Assembly (NCBI RefSeq): GCF_027460265.1
Contig: NZ_JAPZBC010000001.1
Location: 992,001 to 1,056,000, forward strand
Source: Streptomyces sp. WMMC940
GTDB lineage: Bacteria > Actinomycetota > Actinomycetes > Streptomycetales > Streptomycetaceae
Direction: 5' to 3'
DNA: 64,000 nt
Shown: piece after piece, positions 8,813 to 16,901 of the stretch
Position numbering within the stretch: position 1 is the first letter of the stretch
How the letters are laid out: each line of letters opens with the position of its first letter
The notes under the pieces: generated by a model
What the model was told of the DNA's origin: nothing
Database searches by the model: none
What the model saw: the letters and a program-made list of their open reading frames with translations, nothing else
Made by a program: the position numbers and the translations under genes

Positions 8813-9225
8813 GCGGTCGCCTCCGGCGCCTCGGTCGCGCTGATCCTCACGACCAGTCGTCGCACGGCCTCCACGGCGATACCGAGCCCGGCACCGGCGA
8901 CGGCGACGCAGCCGGCGGCGCTCCACCAGCCCAGCCCGGTCGCCGTGGCGAGCGGGCCCGCCAGACCGGCCCCGACCCCCGCGAAGAGCAGCAGGTGGAG
9001 CAGGGGGCCGAGCAGGGGGAACGCCAGGACGGGCGATCCTCGTGGCGGCCACGAGGAAGAGGAGGGAGGTCGCCTGCATCAGACCGCTCAGCCCCGTCGG
9101 GCCGAGCACGATCCCGGCCACGATCCCGATGACCGGGCTCGGGAGAGGAACGCGGGCATGAGGGCGAGGAGCAACGGAACGGCCGCGGGCACCGTGCGAG
9201 CGACGACCGGGTCGTCGTCCGACAT
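8809..9225 (-). pseudogene. Frameshifted small membrane-protein gene (cation:proton antiporter-like N terminus)
   Basis: An ATG at 9225 opens MSDDDPVVARTVPAAVPLLLALMPAF. The next convincing membrane segment, SPVIGIVAGIVLGPTGLSG, which resembles the first helices of KefB-type antiporters, is in a different frame. A third segment, VLAFPLLGPLLHLLLFAGVGAGLAGPLA onward, is in yet another frame. That last frame runs to a TGA overlapping the next gene's ATG. Together they look like one or two small membrane-protein genes interrupted by at least two frameshifts (near 9150 and 9030). A sequencing error is the alternative. No intact single frame covers the region. Confidence 0.5.
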
Positions 9226-9300
9226 GGCGGCTCCGGTCCTCGCCCGCACCGGGCGAGGGCGCGTCGGCCGCGCATGCGGCGAAAGGCCCCCGCGCAGGGG

Positions 9301-10305
9301 TCAGTGCACGAGTTCCGCCACGGCCGCTGCCTCCAGTCGGGCCTCCTCGCACGTGGCGCAGTCGTCGAGCGCCGCGAGGTACCGCTCGGCGTCCAGCGCC
9401 GCCGCGCAGCCCGTCCCGGCGGCGGTGACGGCCTGCCGGTACTCGTGGTCGACGACGTCACCGCAGGCGAACACACCGTCCAGGTTGGTACGGGTGGTCC
9501 GGCCCTCGACGTCGATGTGACCGGCGTGGTCCAGGGAGACCTGGCCCTTGACGAGCTCGACCCGCGGATCGAGCCCGATGGCGACGAAGACACCGGTCAC
9601 CGGAAGGTCGCTCTCCTTGCGGCTGTTGACGTCACGCACCCGGACACCCGTGACCTTCTCCTCCCCCAGTACGTCGACCACTTCCCGCTCCAGCAGAAAA
9701 CCTATCCTGTCGTTGCGGCGCGCCCGTTCCTGCATGATCTTCGAGGCGCGCAGCCTGTCACGGCGGTGCACCACGGTGACCGAACGGGCGAACTTCGTCA
9801 GGAACGTGGCCTCTTCCATGGCGGAGTCACCACCGCCCACGACCACGACGTCCTGGTCCCGGTAGAAGAAGCCGTCGCAGGTGGCGCACCAGCTCACTCC
9901 GCGGCCGGACAGCCGCTTCTCGTTGGTCAGCCCCAACTCGCGGTAGTGGGAGCCGGTGGCGAGGACGACCGATCTGGCGCGGTGGGTCCTCCCGGCACTG
10001 TCGACGACCTCCTTCACCCCGCTCTCCAGGCGGGCCTCCACGATGTCGTCGGGGATCAACTCGGCGCCGAACCGCTCCGCTTGGGCTCTCATCCTGCCCA
10101 TCAGGTCGGGTCCCAGAACCGGATCGGGGAACCCCGGGTAGTTCTCCACGTCGGTGGTGTTCATCAACGCACCGCCGGCGGCGACCGACCCCTCGAACAC
10201 GACCGGGCGCAGCAGGGCACGAGCCGCGTAGAGAGCGGCTGTGTATCCGGCCGGACCGGAACCGATGATGATCACTTCGCGTACCGCGTCACTCACGTCG
10301 ATCAC
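9301..10305 (-). CDS. trxB: Thioredoxin reductase
   Basis: The 334-residue product has the FAD loop [16 protein letters not shown] at residues 16-31 and the redox pair C140-A-T-C143 in [11 protein letters not shown]. It also has the NADPH loop [17 protein letters not shown] and the closing FAD motif [10 protein letters not shown]. These are the complete low-molecular-weight TrxR signatures. It reduces thioredoxin with NADPH. No trx gene follows, unlike the trxB-trxA pair usual in Streptomyces, so this may be a second paralogue. The tail carries an extra [11 protein letters not shown] motif (Cys pair near residue 315) that most TrxB proteins lack. The start is GTG, and a second GTG four codons later is also possible. 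Confidence 0.92.
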   Translation of the reverse strand: MIDVSDAVREVIIIGSGPAGYTAALYAARALLRPVVFEGSVAAGGALMNTTDVENYPGFPDPVLGPDLMGRMRAQAERFGAELIPDDIVEARLESGVKEVVDSAGRTHRARSVVLATGSHYRELGLTNEKRLSGRGVSWCATCDGFFYRDQDVVVVGGGDSAMEEATFLTKFARSVTVVHRRDRLRASKIMQERARRNDRIGFLLEREVVDVLGEEKVTGVRVRDVNSRKESDLPVTGVFVAIGLDPRVELVKGQVSLDHAGHIDVEGRTTRTNLDGVFACGDVVDHEYRQAVTAAGTGCAAALDAERYLAALDDCATCEEARLEAAAVAELVH

Positions 10306-10592
10306 CTACCGAGCTCGGGAGAGGCAGGAGACCGGCCCGGCCATCACCCTCCACGCCGCCTGTCCGGCGGCGCCACGGCGGCGAACGGCCTCCGCCGTCA
10401 CCGGAAAGCGCACCGCACACGACCGACGCCGACAGGGGTACCGGAGACCCGGTCCTGCCTCGGACGCCTCCACCATGCACACGCGGCGGGCGGCGCCGCA
10501 TCCCGGTCGTCGTGCGGACGCCGGGCGCTCGACGGAATCGACGGCACGGGCCGTGGGTCAGGGACGGAGGGGAGTCGAGCCGGTGCGTCCGG

Positions 10593-11318
10593 TCAGTCGC
10601 GGCAGGTGCACCCCGCGGAGCAGCCGCAGGCGTCGGTCGCACCCACCGGTTCTCCGTGCGTCACCACCGCGCTGAGCCCGGCGGGGGCGCAGCAGCCGTC
10701 GCCGCGCCATGCCTCCAGGCCCTCCTTGACCGCGACGGCCGCGATCACCAGGGCGGCGACGGGGTCGGCCCACGACCAGCCGAGCGTCGCGTTGGCGACG
10801 AGTCCCACCAGCAGCACGGCCGAGAGACAGGTACACAGCAGGGTCTGCTTGGAGTCCGCGACCGCCGAGGCCGAGCCGAGCTCCCGGCCGGCCCTGCGCT
10901 GGGCCAGGGACAGGAACGGCATGACGGCCAGGGACAGGGCCGCGAGCACGATGCCGGGGATCGATGTCGCGGCCACATCGCCACCGGCCAGCGCCCGCAC
11001 GGCGTCCACCGTGACGAACGCGGCGAGTGCGAAGAACGACACGGCGATGATCCGCAGCGCCCTCCTCTCCCGTGAGTCCCGTACGTCGTGTTCCCGTGCG
11101 GAGAACTGCCAGGCGACGGCTGCCGCCGAGGAGACCTCGACGACGGAGTCCAGGCCGAAGCCGACGAGCGCGGACGACGAGGCGAGCGCCCCCGCGGTGA
11201 GCGCGACGACCGCCTCGATCACGTTGTAGGCGATGGTGGTCGACACCAGCAGCCGTACCCTTCGCGCCAGGGCGTCCCGGCGCTCGGGCGCCGGGCCGGG
11301 CAGGATCTGCGCGGCCAT
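10593..11318 (-). CDS. Cation-efflux (CDF-like) membrane transporter
   Basis: The 241-residue product begins MAAQILPGPAPERRDALARRVRLLVSTTIAYNVIEAVVALTAG. The first helices carry the CDF pattern (SSALVGFGLDSVVEVSSA, where GFGLDS..E matches the HxxxD-type metal site in modified form). VADSKQTLLCTCLSAVLLVGL forms the second half-site helix and WADPVAALVIAAVAVKEG the sixth. The tail is very Cys-rich (GDGCCAPAG...TDACGCSAGCTCRD) and probably binds soft metals. Its ATG overlaps the TGA of the ArsR-type gene (ATGA), so expression is coupled to that regulator. It probably exports a divalent cation from the cytosol. Confidence 0.85.
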   Translation of the reverse strand: MAAQILPGPAPERRDALARRVRLLVSTTIAYNVIEAVVALTAGALASSSALVGFGLDSVVEVSSAAAVAWQFSAREHDVRDSRERRALRIIAVSFFALAAFVTVDAVRALAGGDVAATSIPGIVLAALSLAVMPFLSLAQRRAGRELGSASAVADSKQTLLCTCLSAVLLVGLVANATLGWSWADPVAALVIAAVAVKEGLEAWRGDGCCAPAGLSAVVTHGEPVGATDACGCSAGCTCRD

Positions 11319-11653
11319 CAGCAGCAACTCTTGTCCGCGGTGTCCGGGCAGGTGCTGTCCGCCGCGACCGCCACGACGGCCCGGCGCAGATCGTCCAGCG
11401 CGTGCCCGAGACGCGGGTCGGCCAGTTCGTAGCGCGTACGGCGGCCCTCGGGCACCGCCACGACCAGACCGCAGTCGCGCAGGCACGCCAGATGGTTCGA
11501 CAGACGGGTACGGGAGACGCCGATCGCGTCCGCCAGGTCGGACGGATAGGCGGGGGCCTCGCGCAGTGCGAGGAGCAGCCGGCTGCGGATCGGGTCGGCG
11601 AGCGCGCGGCCGAAGCGCGCCAGCACCTCGATGTCGGTCACGAGATTCAGCAC
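11318..11653 (-). CDS. ArsR/SmtB-family metal-responsive repressor
   Basis: The 111-residue product starts at GTG (VLNLVTDIEVLARFGRALADPIRSRLLLAL). A winged helix follows (YPSDLADAIGVSRTRLSNHLACLRDCGLVVAVPEGRRTRYELA). LSNHLACLRDCGL resembles the CmtR/ArsR recognition region that carries metal-binding Cys. The C terminus, STCPDTADKSCC, adds four more Cys. This layout is that of Cd/Pb-type sensors (CmtR). It is translationally coupled to the efflux gene and should repress the pair until metal binds. The start was chosen because a promoter ends seven bases before it, giving a leaderless or very short leader transcript. Confidence 0.88.
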   Translation of the reverse strand: MLNLVTDIEVLARFGRALADPIRSRLLLALREAPAYPSDLADAIGVSRTRLSNHLACLRDCGLVVAVPEGRRTRYELADPRLGHALDDLRRAVVAVAADSTCPDTADKSCC

Positions 11654-11660
11654 GCCATTG

Positions 11661-11688
11661 ATAGTACACAAACTCCTGAATTCAGCAA
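11661..11688 (-). promoter_or_regulatory. Promoter and candidate operator of the arsR-type gene
   Basis: On the minus strand a -35 element TTGCTG (11688-11683) and a -10 element TACTAT (11666-11661) are separated by 16 bases. The -10 lies only seven bases before the GTG start. The spacer contains the perfect palindrome CTGAATTCAG (11676-11685), a plausible repressor site. The area is sharply AT-richer than its flanks. Confidence 0.6.
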
Positions 11689-11865
11689 TCCATGAACAAC
11701 GGAGGAAGGGAGGTCCACGGTCACGGTCACGGTCGGGGGTGCGGGTGCGGGTGCGGGTGCGGGTGATCATGGCGTGTCCGGGCCGGTGGGAGTCCGGGTC
11801 CGTGCCACGGTGACGGCATCGGCGACGCGAGGCTCGCCCGCCCTGCGCGAATCGGAGGATCCATC

Positions 11866-12507
11866 GTGAAGACCCTGGCCCCGGCTGTGTCAGCCGCTCT
11901 GACGGCCGCCGTCCTGTGGGGAGCCGCCCTCCCCGCGCAGGCGGCTGACGCCCCGCCGCCCGCCCCGCCGGAAAGGGAGGCCCCCGGGCGGCCCTACTAC
12001 CCGAACGTCGACCGGATCGTGTGTGAGATCAACAAGGAACGCGCGGCCCGGGGCCTGCCCGGTCTGCGCGTCTCCGACCGGGCGAGCGAGGTGGGACGTT
12101 CGCACGCCGAGGACATGGCGGCCATGGGGCGGCTCACCTCGGTGGGCAGCGACGGCCGCGACCTGCGGACCCGGATGTCCGACGCGGGCCTGTACTCCGG
12201 CCTGATCTCCGAGTCCATGGCGTACGGCTACACCCACGACGGGTACTTCGCGGACAGAGCGACGGACCCGGACCCCGGGAACGCGGCGTACAAGGTCCTG
12301 ATGAACCGCGACGTCGTGGCCATCGGCATCGGATACGACCGCCGCTACTGGGACGTGAACCTCCTCGGCGCACATCGCAAGCTGGTGACCAGGACTCCCG
12401 CCGGATGCGGGGTCAACACGACCGTGCCGAGGTCACTGCCTGCACCGGCCGCCTCCGAGTCGGCCGGATCGTGGAGCGGCCCGGTGCTCGCGCGAGGCGC
12501 TCGGTAG
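11866..12507 (+). CDS. Secreted CAP-domain (SCP/PR-1) protein
   Basis: The GTG start follows CGGAGG. A signal peptide (MKTLAPAVSAALTAAVLWGAALPAQA, cleavage after AQA) precedes a Pro-rich spacer and a CAP domain from about residue 45 to 175. It contains IVCEINKERAARGLPGLRVSDRASEVGRSHAEDMAAMG, the usual first helix and His-containing strand, then LISESMAYGY, where E is the second metal-site position. IGIGYDRRYWDVNLLG replaces the typical WVQxFG strand. The extra Cys (C54 region and PAGCGV) could form a disulfide. CAP proteins in streptomycetes are extracellular and of unknown enzymology. A hexanucleotide repeat (GCGGGT units, 11737-11766) lies upstream. Confidence 0.85.
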   Translation: MKTLAPAVSAALTAAVLWGAALPAQAADAPPPAPPEREAPGRPYYPNVDRIVCEINKERAARGLPGLRVSDRASEVGRSHAEDMAAMGRLTSVGSDGRDLRTRMSDAGLYSGLISESMAYGYTHDGYFADRATDPDPGNAAYKVLMNRDVVAIGIGYDRRYWDVNLLGAHRKLVTRTPAGCGVNTTVPRSLPAPAASESAGSWSGPVLARGAR

Positions 12508-12717
12508 CGCGCCGAAGAGCCCCTCTCCCGGCACGGCCCCGGCACCCGCCGAGTCCGGCGCGAGTCGCCGCCCGCGCTCAGGCCGGAGGCAGCCGTGCCG
12601 GGCGTCGTCCGGCCGCCCGGAGCACGGGCGAGGCTCGCGTCGACGCTCCAGGGACGCCGGCCGTGTGCGCGCGTTCGGGCGACGCCCGCCCGTTCGAGGC
12701 GCCTCCTCCCGGCTCGG

Positions 12718-13002
12718 TCAACCGGGCCTCTCCCGAGCCGCGTTCCTGGCGGCCGTGTGCAGAGCCCTCAGCGCGAGCACCAGGACGCCGATGTCGTCGA
12801 CGTACACCGGGTCCGGCAGCAGGTCGACGGGCGGGACGGTGTAGAGCACGGCAGCCCAGAACAGGGCCCTGCCCCTGACCGGCACTCCGGCGTCGACGAG
12901 CGCCCTGCGGGCCCTGACGACGCGCAGCAGCAGCCACCCCGCGCCGATGGCCGTGGCGAGGATGATCGCGCCGAGGACCCACCAGAGGGCGCTGCCGTCC
13001 AT
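12718..13002 (-). CDS. YkvA/DUF1232-type small membrane protein
   Basis: The 94-residue product has an N-terminal membrane helix (WWVLGAIILATAIGAGWLLL). A DUF1232 core follows (LFWAAVLYTVPPVDLLPDPVYVDDIGVLVLALRAL) containing the signature PxDLLPDxxxxxDD. The domain is about 40 residues and widespread, and its role is unknown. The ATG start gives a compact protein. The upstream in-frame extension is Arg/Pro-rich and looks spurious. Confidence 0.8.
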   Translation of the reverse strand: MDGSALWWVLGAIILATAIGAGWLLLRVVRARRALVDAGVPVRGRALFWAAVLYTVPPVDLLPDPVYVDDIGVLVLALRALHTAARNAARERPG

Positions 13003-13401
13003 GACGTTCCTTCTACCCCGGTCGGCGGCGGCGAGTCGGCCACGGATCCGAACGGCCCTCCGGTCGGACGGCGGCGGGTCGTGAGCACCGGCCCCGTCCG
13101 GGGGGCTCGCACCCGGCGAGCGGCCGGTGCGCCGGCGGGGCGATGCCGAGCCACGACCGGGGGCGGAGCGTCGTGCGGCAGAGCCGTGGAGCGCAACATG
13201 CCCAGGCCCGGCAGCCTCCATGGCACGGCACGGGGCCCGTCCATCCGTGACTCCCGCCGATGTTGCCGTTCACCGGCAATCTTTACGTATCCTTGACGCC
13301 CGGGGCCGGCTCCGGGCCGGCCTCACGCCGGCCCGGCACCCGGAACCGGGCGGCGCGGTAAGGCGCCGGGCAACGCCGGAAGCCGGGGAACAGGAGAGCG
13401 C
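13003..13401. promoter_or_regulatory. 399-bp intergenic region with a dyad and a possible promoter
   Basis: No gene is seen. A dyad TTGCCG-TTCAC-CGGCAA lies at 13263-13279, followed by an AT-richer stretch (TTTACGTATCCTTGACG). It sits about 120 bases before the PucR-type gene and could be an autoregulatory operator and promoter. Confidence 0.35.
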
Positions 13402-14463
13402 ATGACGGATCGGACGGCGCCCGAGCACTACGTGGCGGGGTACGACGAGATCCTGATCGCGGCCTGCGCCACGGGACGCAGACTCAGCCGGGACGAGCTC
13501 GAATCGCTCCGGCTCCAGGGCGAGCGCGCCGCCGAGGCGGGCATCGGCCTGCGGGCACTGGTACGGGTCCTGCTCGGCGCCGCGCGAACGGTGCGCGCGA
13601 CGCTCGCGCCCGACGCGGCCGACCATCTCCTCGCCGCCGTCGAACAGGCGGTCGACGCCTTCGGGGAGGGCCACGAGCGCGCGCAGCGGCTCGCCGTTCG
13701 CCAGGAGGAGGCGGCGCGGCGCGAGTTCATCGACGATCTGCTCTACGGGCGCAGCGACCTGGGACGTCTGGCTGAGCGCGCCGAGCGCTTCGGGCTGCTC
13801 CTCTCCCACGCGCACGCCGTCGCCGCCGCGCAGGGCGCGGAACCGTTCGGCGACGGCTCGCCGGCGACCCGGCAGATCGAGTCCGCGCTGCTGGCCCGCT
13901 TCGGCGACCGCCGGATCCTGCTCACCACCAAGGACGGCCGGCTGATCTGCATCGCCCCGGGGGACCAGTCGGACGTGCTCGCCTTCTTCGCCAAACAGGC
14001 CTACGCGGCCGCGGAGGGCGGGCGCGTGGCCATCGGACGCGCCCATCCGGGCGCGGGCGGAGTCGTCCACTCGTACGAGGAGGCGCTGAACGCCCTGGAC
14101 CTGGCGGAGCGCATGAGCCTGGAGGATCCCGTGCTCCGGGCCGCGGACCTGCTGGTGTATCCCGTGCTCACCCGCGACCGGCAGGCCATGACCGACCTGG
14201 TGGAGAGCGTCCTCGGTCCGCTGCGGGACGCCCGCGGCGGCGCCAGGCCGCTGATCGGGACGCTCGCGGCCTACTTCGACAGCGGCTGCGTCGCGGCCGA
14301 GGCGGCGCGCCGCCTGTCGCTCAGCGTGCGGGCCATGACCTACCGGCTCGACCGCATCCGCAAGCTGACTGGCGCAGATCCGGCGGACCCCGTGCACCGC
14401 TACACGCTCCAGACGGCCGTCATCGGCGCGCGTTTCCTCGACTGGCCCGAGCGGGAGTCGTGA
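13402..14463 (+). CDS. PucR/CdaR-type helix-turn-helix regulator
   Basis: The 353-residue product starts MTDRTAPEHYVAGYDEI. The first ~150 residues are helical (RsbRD-like sensor), and the middle holds a GGDEF-like/CdaR domain with GRVAIGRAHPGAGGVVHSYEEALNALDLA near residues 205-235. The C terminus has LIGTLAAYFDSGCVAAEAARRLSLSVRAMTYRLDRIRKLTG, the PucR HTH_30 domain with its invariant YRLxRIxxLTG. Such proteins control catabolic and transport genes. The sodium:alanine symporter lies downstream on the same strand and is a possible target, but the 678-bp gap argues against one operon. No ligand can be named. Confidence 0.88.
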   Translation: MTDRTAPEHYVAGYDEILIAACATGRRLSRDELESLRLQGERAAEAGIGLRALVRVLLGAARTVRATLAPDAADHLLAAVEQAVDAFGEGHERAQRLAVRQEEAARREFIDDLLYGRSDLGRLAERAERFGLLLSHAHAVAAAQGAEPFGDGSPATRQIESALLARFGDRRILLTTKDGRLICIAPGDQSDVLAFFAKQAYAAAEGGRVAIGRAHPGAGGVVHSYEEALNALDLAERMSLEDPVLRAADLLVYPVLTRDRQAMTDLVESVLGPLRDARGGARPLIGTLAAYFDSGCVAAEAARRLSLSVRAMTYRLDRIRKLTGADPADPVHRYTLQTAVIGARFLDWPERES

Positions 14464-15141
14464 GCCGCCGCGGAATGCGGCGCGTCACCGGCCGGGTCAG
14501 GACCTCGGTTCCGGTCCGGGCGGTCCGGTCGAGCGGGTCGATCCGCCGGCGGGTGGACTCGCCGTATACGGCATGAACACGCAGCCCGAAAGCTCCGGGG
14601 TGCGGATTTTGCCGCCCCTTTCCCCGGCCGTCACTGCCCGAACACGGCAACCTCCTCGGGCGGAACTCTGCCGGGAGCGGGCATCGAATGCGCTCCGGGG
14701 CGGTATCCGGCGTGCTCAGGGCCTCCCCGTGACGGGTCCGAGGCCGCACGGCGCTTCCTTTCCGCAGGTCAACGCCTGAGTGTCGGGACTCAGCGAGCAC
14801 GCACAGCCAGCCGTCATGGACGTTCGGTGAACGGGGACGCGCTTCCGGATAACGGTCTCGTCACGCTCGCAGGCAATTCCCGCAGTTACTCGCCGTTATG
14901 TGATTCCGATCACCCAGCGATCCGTAAAAAGCGTGTTAGAACTGCGCAACTCCGCAGAAGGCCTCGTGCCGTGACGCGGGGCGCGCCGGTCCCGCCGGCG
15001 CGGCACGACCAGGGCGATCAGGTTCGAGTCCGCGAACCGACGCGCCCCGGGTCGCCGAACGGACAACGGCGTTCGCTCCAAGACCGCACACCCTCCGGCG
15101 CAGCCTCGCCTGCGCCGGTCCTGCGCCATGAGGTAGCCACT
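14464..15141 (+). promoter_or_regulatory. 678-bp regulatory gap upstream of the symporter gene
   Basis: Short open frames here lack coding character. The segment 14870-14945 is AT-richer than its surroundings and holds a CRP-like dyad (14900-14913), then TAAAAAGCGTGTTAGAACT, which could supply a -10 region. A long leader (about 200 bases) would precede the symporter start. Confidence 0.5.
14900..14913 (+). promoter_or_regulatory. Putative CRP-binding site
   Basis: GTGATTCCGATCAC matches the palindrome GTGA-N6-TCAC, the consensus reported for Streptomyces and E. coli CRP, without mismatch in the eight fixed positions. It lies about 230 bases before the symporter start, near the likely promoter. 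Confidence 0.5.
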
Positions 15142-16677
15142 GTGTCACTCGACTCCATGACCGAATCCGTCGACAAGGCAGTCAGCGGATTCTTCGAGCC
15201 CATCGCCAGCTGGCTCGGAGAAGTCGTCTTCTACTCCGTGCCCGTCGCCGGGACGGAACTCCCCCTCATCGTCGCCTGGCTCGTCGTCGCCGGCCTCGTC
15301 TTCTCCGCCTGGTTCGGGCTGGTCCAGATACGCAAGTTCCGCCTCGCCGTCGACGTGGTGCGCGGGAAGTACGACGAGAAGGGGTCGACCGGTGAGGTCA
15401 ACCACTTCCAGGCCCTGACCGCGGCCGTCTCCGGCACCGTCGGCCTCGGCAACATCGCGGGTGTGGCGGTCGCCGTCTCCATCGGTGGCCCCGGCGCCAC
15501 CTTCTGGATGATCCTCTGCGGTCTGCTGGGCATGGCCACGAAGTTCGTCGAGGTCACCCTCGGTGTGAAGTACCGCGAGGTCCACGCGGACGGCACCGTC
15601 TCCGGCGGCCCGATGCACTACCTCCCCAAGGGTCTGGCCGACCGCTTCGGCAAGAACGGCAAGACCCTCGGCAAGGTGCTCGCCGTCCTGGCCTCCTTCA
15701 TGGTCCTGTTCTTCGGCCTCTTCGGCGGCAACCTCTTCCAGGTCAACCAGAGCTACGCGCAGCTCGTCTCCGTCGCCGGCGGCGAGAACGGCGCTCTCGG
15801 CTCCTCCGCGGGCGCGCTGTTCTTCGGCATCCTCATCGCCGCGCTCGTCGGCATCGTGCTGCTCGGCGGCATCCGCTCCATCGCCAACGTCACCAGCAAG
15901 CTGGTGCCGTCCATGGCGGCCATCTACATCGCCGCCTGCCTGGTCGTCATCCTCGTGAACGTCACGGCCGTGCCGGACGCGGTCGTCACGATCGTCGAGG
16001 GCGCCTTCAACCCCGAGGGCGTCGCCGGCGGTGTCCTCGGCGCGCTGATCATCGGCTTCAAGCGGGCTGCCTTCTCCAACGAGGCCGGTCTCGGTTCCGC
16101 CCCGATCGCGCACTCCGCGGTGAAGACCAAGCACCCCGCGAGCGAGGGCCTGGTCGCCCTGCTGGAGCCGTTCATCGACACCGTCATCATCTGCACCATG
16201 ACGGCCCTCACCATCGTGATCGCCAACCCGGCGAGCTGGGCCGAGGCGCGTGCGGGCGAGTCGATCGGCGGCGTCACCATCACCTCGGACGCCTTCGGCA
16301 CGGTGCTGCCCTGGTTCCCGTACATCCTCACCATCGCGGTGCTGCTGTTCGCCGTCTCGACGGTGCTGACGTGGGGCTACTACTGCCTGAAGGCATGGAC
16401 GCACCTCTTCGGCCGCAGCAAGGCCAGCGAGATCACCTTCAAGGTGCTCTACACGCTGTTCGCCGTCGCGGGCTCGCTGCTCACCCTGCAGACCCTGATC
16501 GACATGGCCGACGCGGTCCTCTTCATGCTGGCGGTCATCAACATCATCGGTCTCTACCTGCTCGCCCCGATCGTCAAGCGGGAGCTGAACACCTTCCTGG
16601 AGTTCGTCCGGGCCCGCAAGGCCGGTGAGAAGGACGACTCCGGCGACGACAAGGAGCCGGTGAAGACCACCGTCTGA
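15142..16677 (+). CDS. Alanine/glycine:sodium symporter (AGCS family)
   Basis: The 511-residue product has about 11 membrane helices. The AGCS signature is clear: FQALTAAVSGTVGLGNIAGVAVAVSIGGPGATFWM and KFVEVTLGVKYRE near residues 85-150. RAAFSNEAGLGSAPIAHSA near residue 310 lines the substrate site. The family imports alanine or glycine with Na+ across the cytoplasmic membrane. The GTG start was chosen because GAGGTA lies six bases upstream. The ATG five codons later lacks such a site, and the longer upstream frame is not membrane-like. A strong hairpin follows the gene. NhaA downstream would restore the Na+ gradient, a sensible but unproven pairing. Confidence 0.93.
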   Translation: MSLDSMTESVDKAVSGFFEPIASWLGEVVFYSVPVAGTELPLIVAWLVVAGLVFSAWFGLVQIRKFRLAVDVVRGKYDEKGSTGEVNHFQALTAAVSGTVGLGNIAGVAVAVSIGGPGATFWMILCGLLGMATKFVEVTLGVKYREVHADGTVSGGPMHYLPKGLADRFGKNGKTLGKVLAVLASFMVLFFGLFGGNLFQVNQSYAQLVSVAGGENGALGSSAGALFFGILIAALVGIVLLGGIRSIANVTSKLVPSMAAIYIAACLVVILVNVTAVPDAVVTIVEGAFNPEGVAGGVLGALIIGFKRAAFSNEAGLGSAPIAHSAVKTKHPASEGLVALLEPFIDTVIICTMTALTIVIANPASWAEARAGESIGGVTITSDAFGTVLPWFPYILTIAVLLFAVSTVLTWGYYCLKAWTHLFGRSKASEITFKVLYTLFAVAGSLLTLQTLIDMADAVLFMLAVINIIGLYLLAPIVKRELNTFLEFVRARKAGEKDDSGDDKEPVKTTV

Positions 16678-16699
16678 CCGCCCTCGCGGTCCGGCTCTC

Positions 16700-16742
16700 G
16701 AAGGGGCCGTATGCGCCCGCGCCTTGCGCATGCGGCCCCTTC
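16700..16742 (+). terminator. Hairpin terminator after the symporter gene
   Basis: Arms 16700-16716 and 16726-16742 form a 17-bp stem with one G-T pair and a 9-base loop. There is no T tract, as is usual for Streptomyces terminators. It lies 22 bases after the stop codon and separates the gene from nhaA. Confidence 0.8.
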
Positions 16743-16901
16743 ATCCACGTTCCCGCAGGTGGGGTGCTGTCTGGTGGCAGCGCCCGCCTTCTGGTTAGGG
16801 TGTTAAGAACGCGTCAACGCGACGCGAGGTGTGCCGGGAAGTCTGGTCGGCGGCAAAGGGCGCAGTGTGCCCGCAACAACGACGGCCCGGAGGCCCTCCT
16901 C

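Noticed and set aside
8847..9593. 248-residue minus-strand frame across the trxB end
   Set aside because: It is out of frame with TrxB and with the broken membrane-protein segments. A Ser/Arg-rich shadow.
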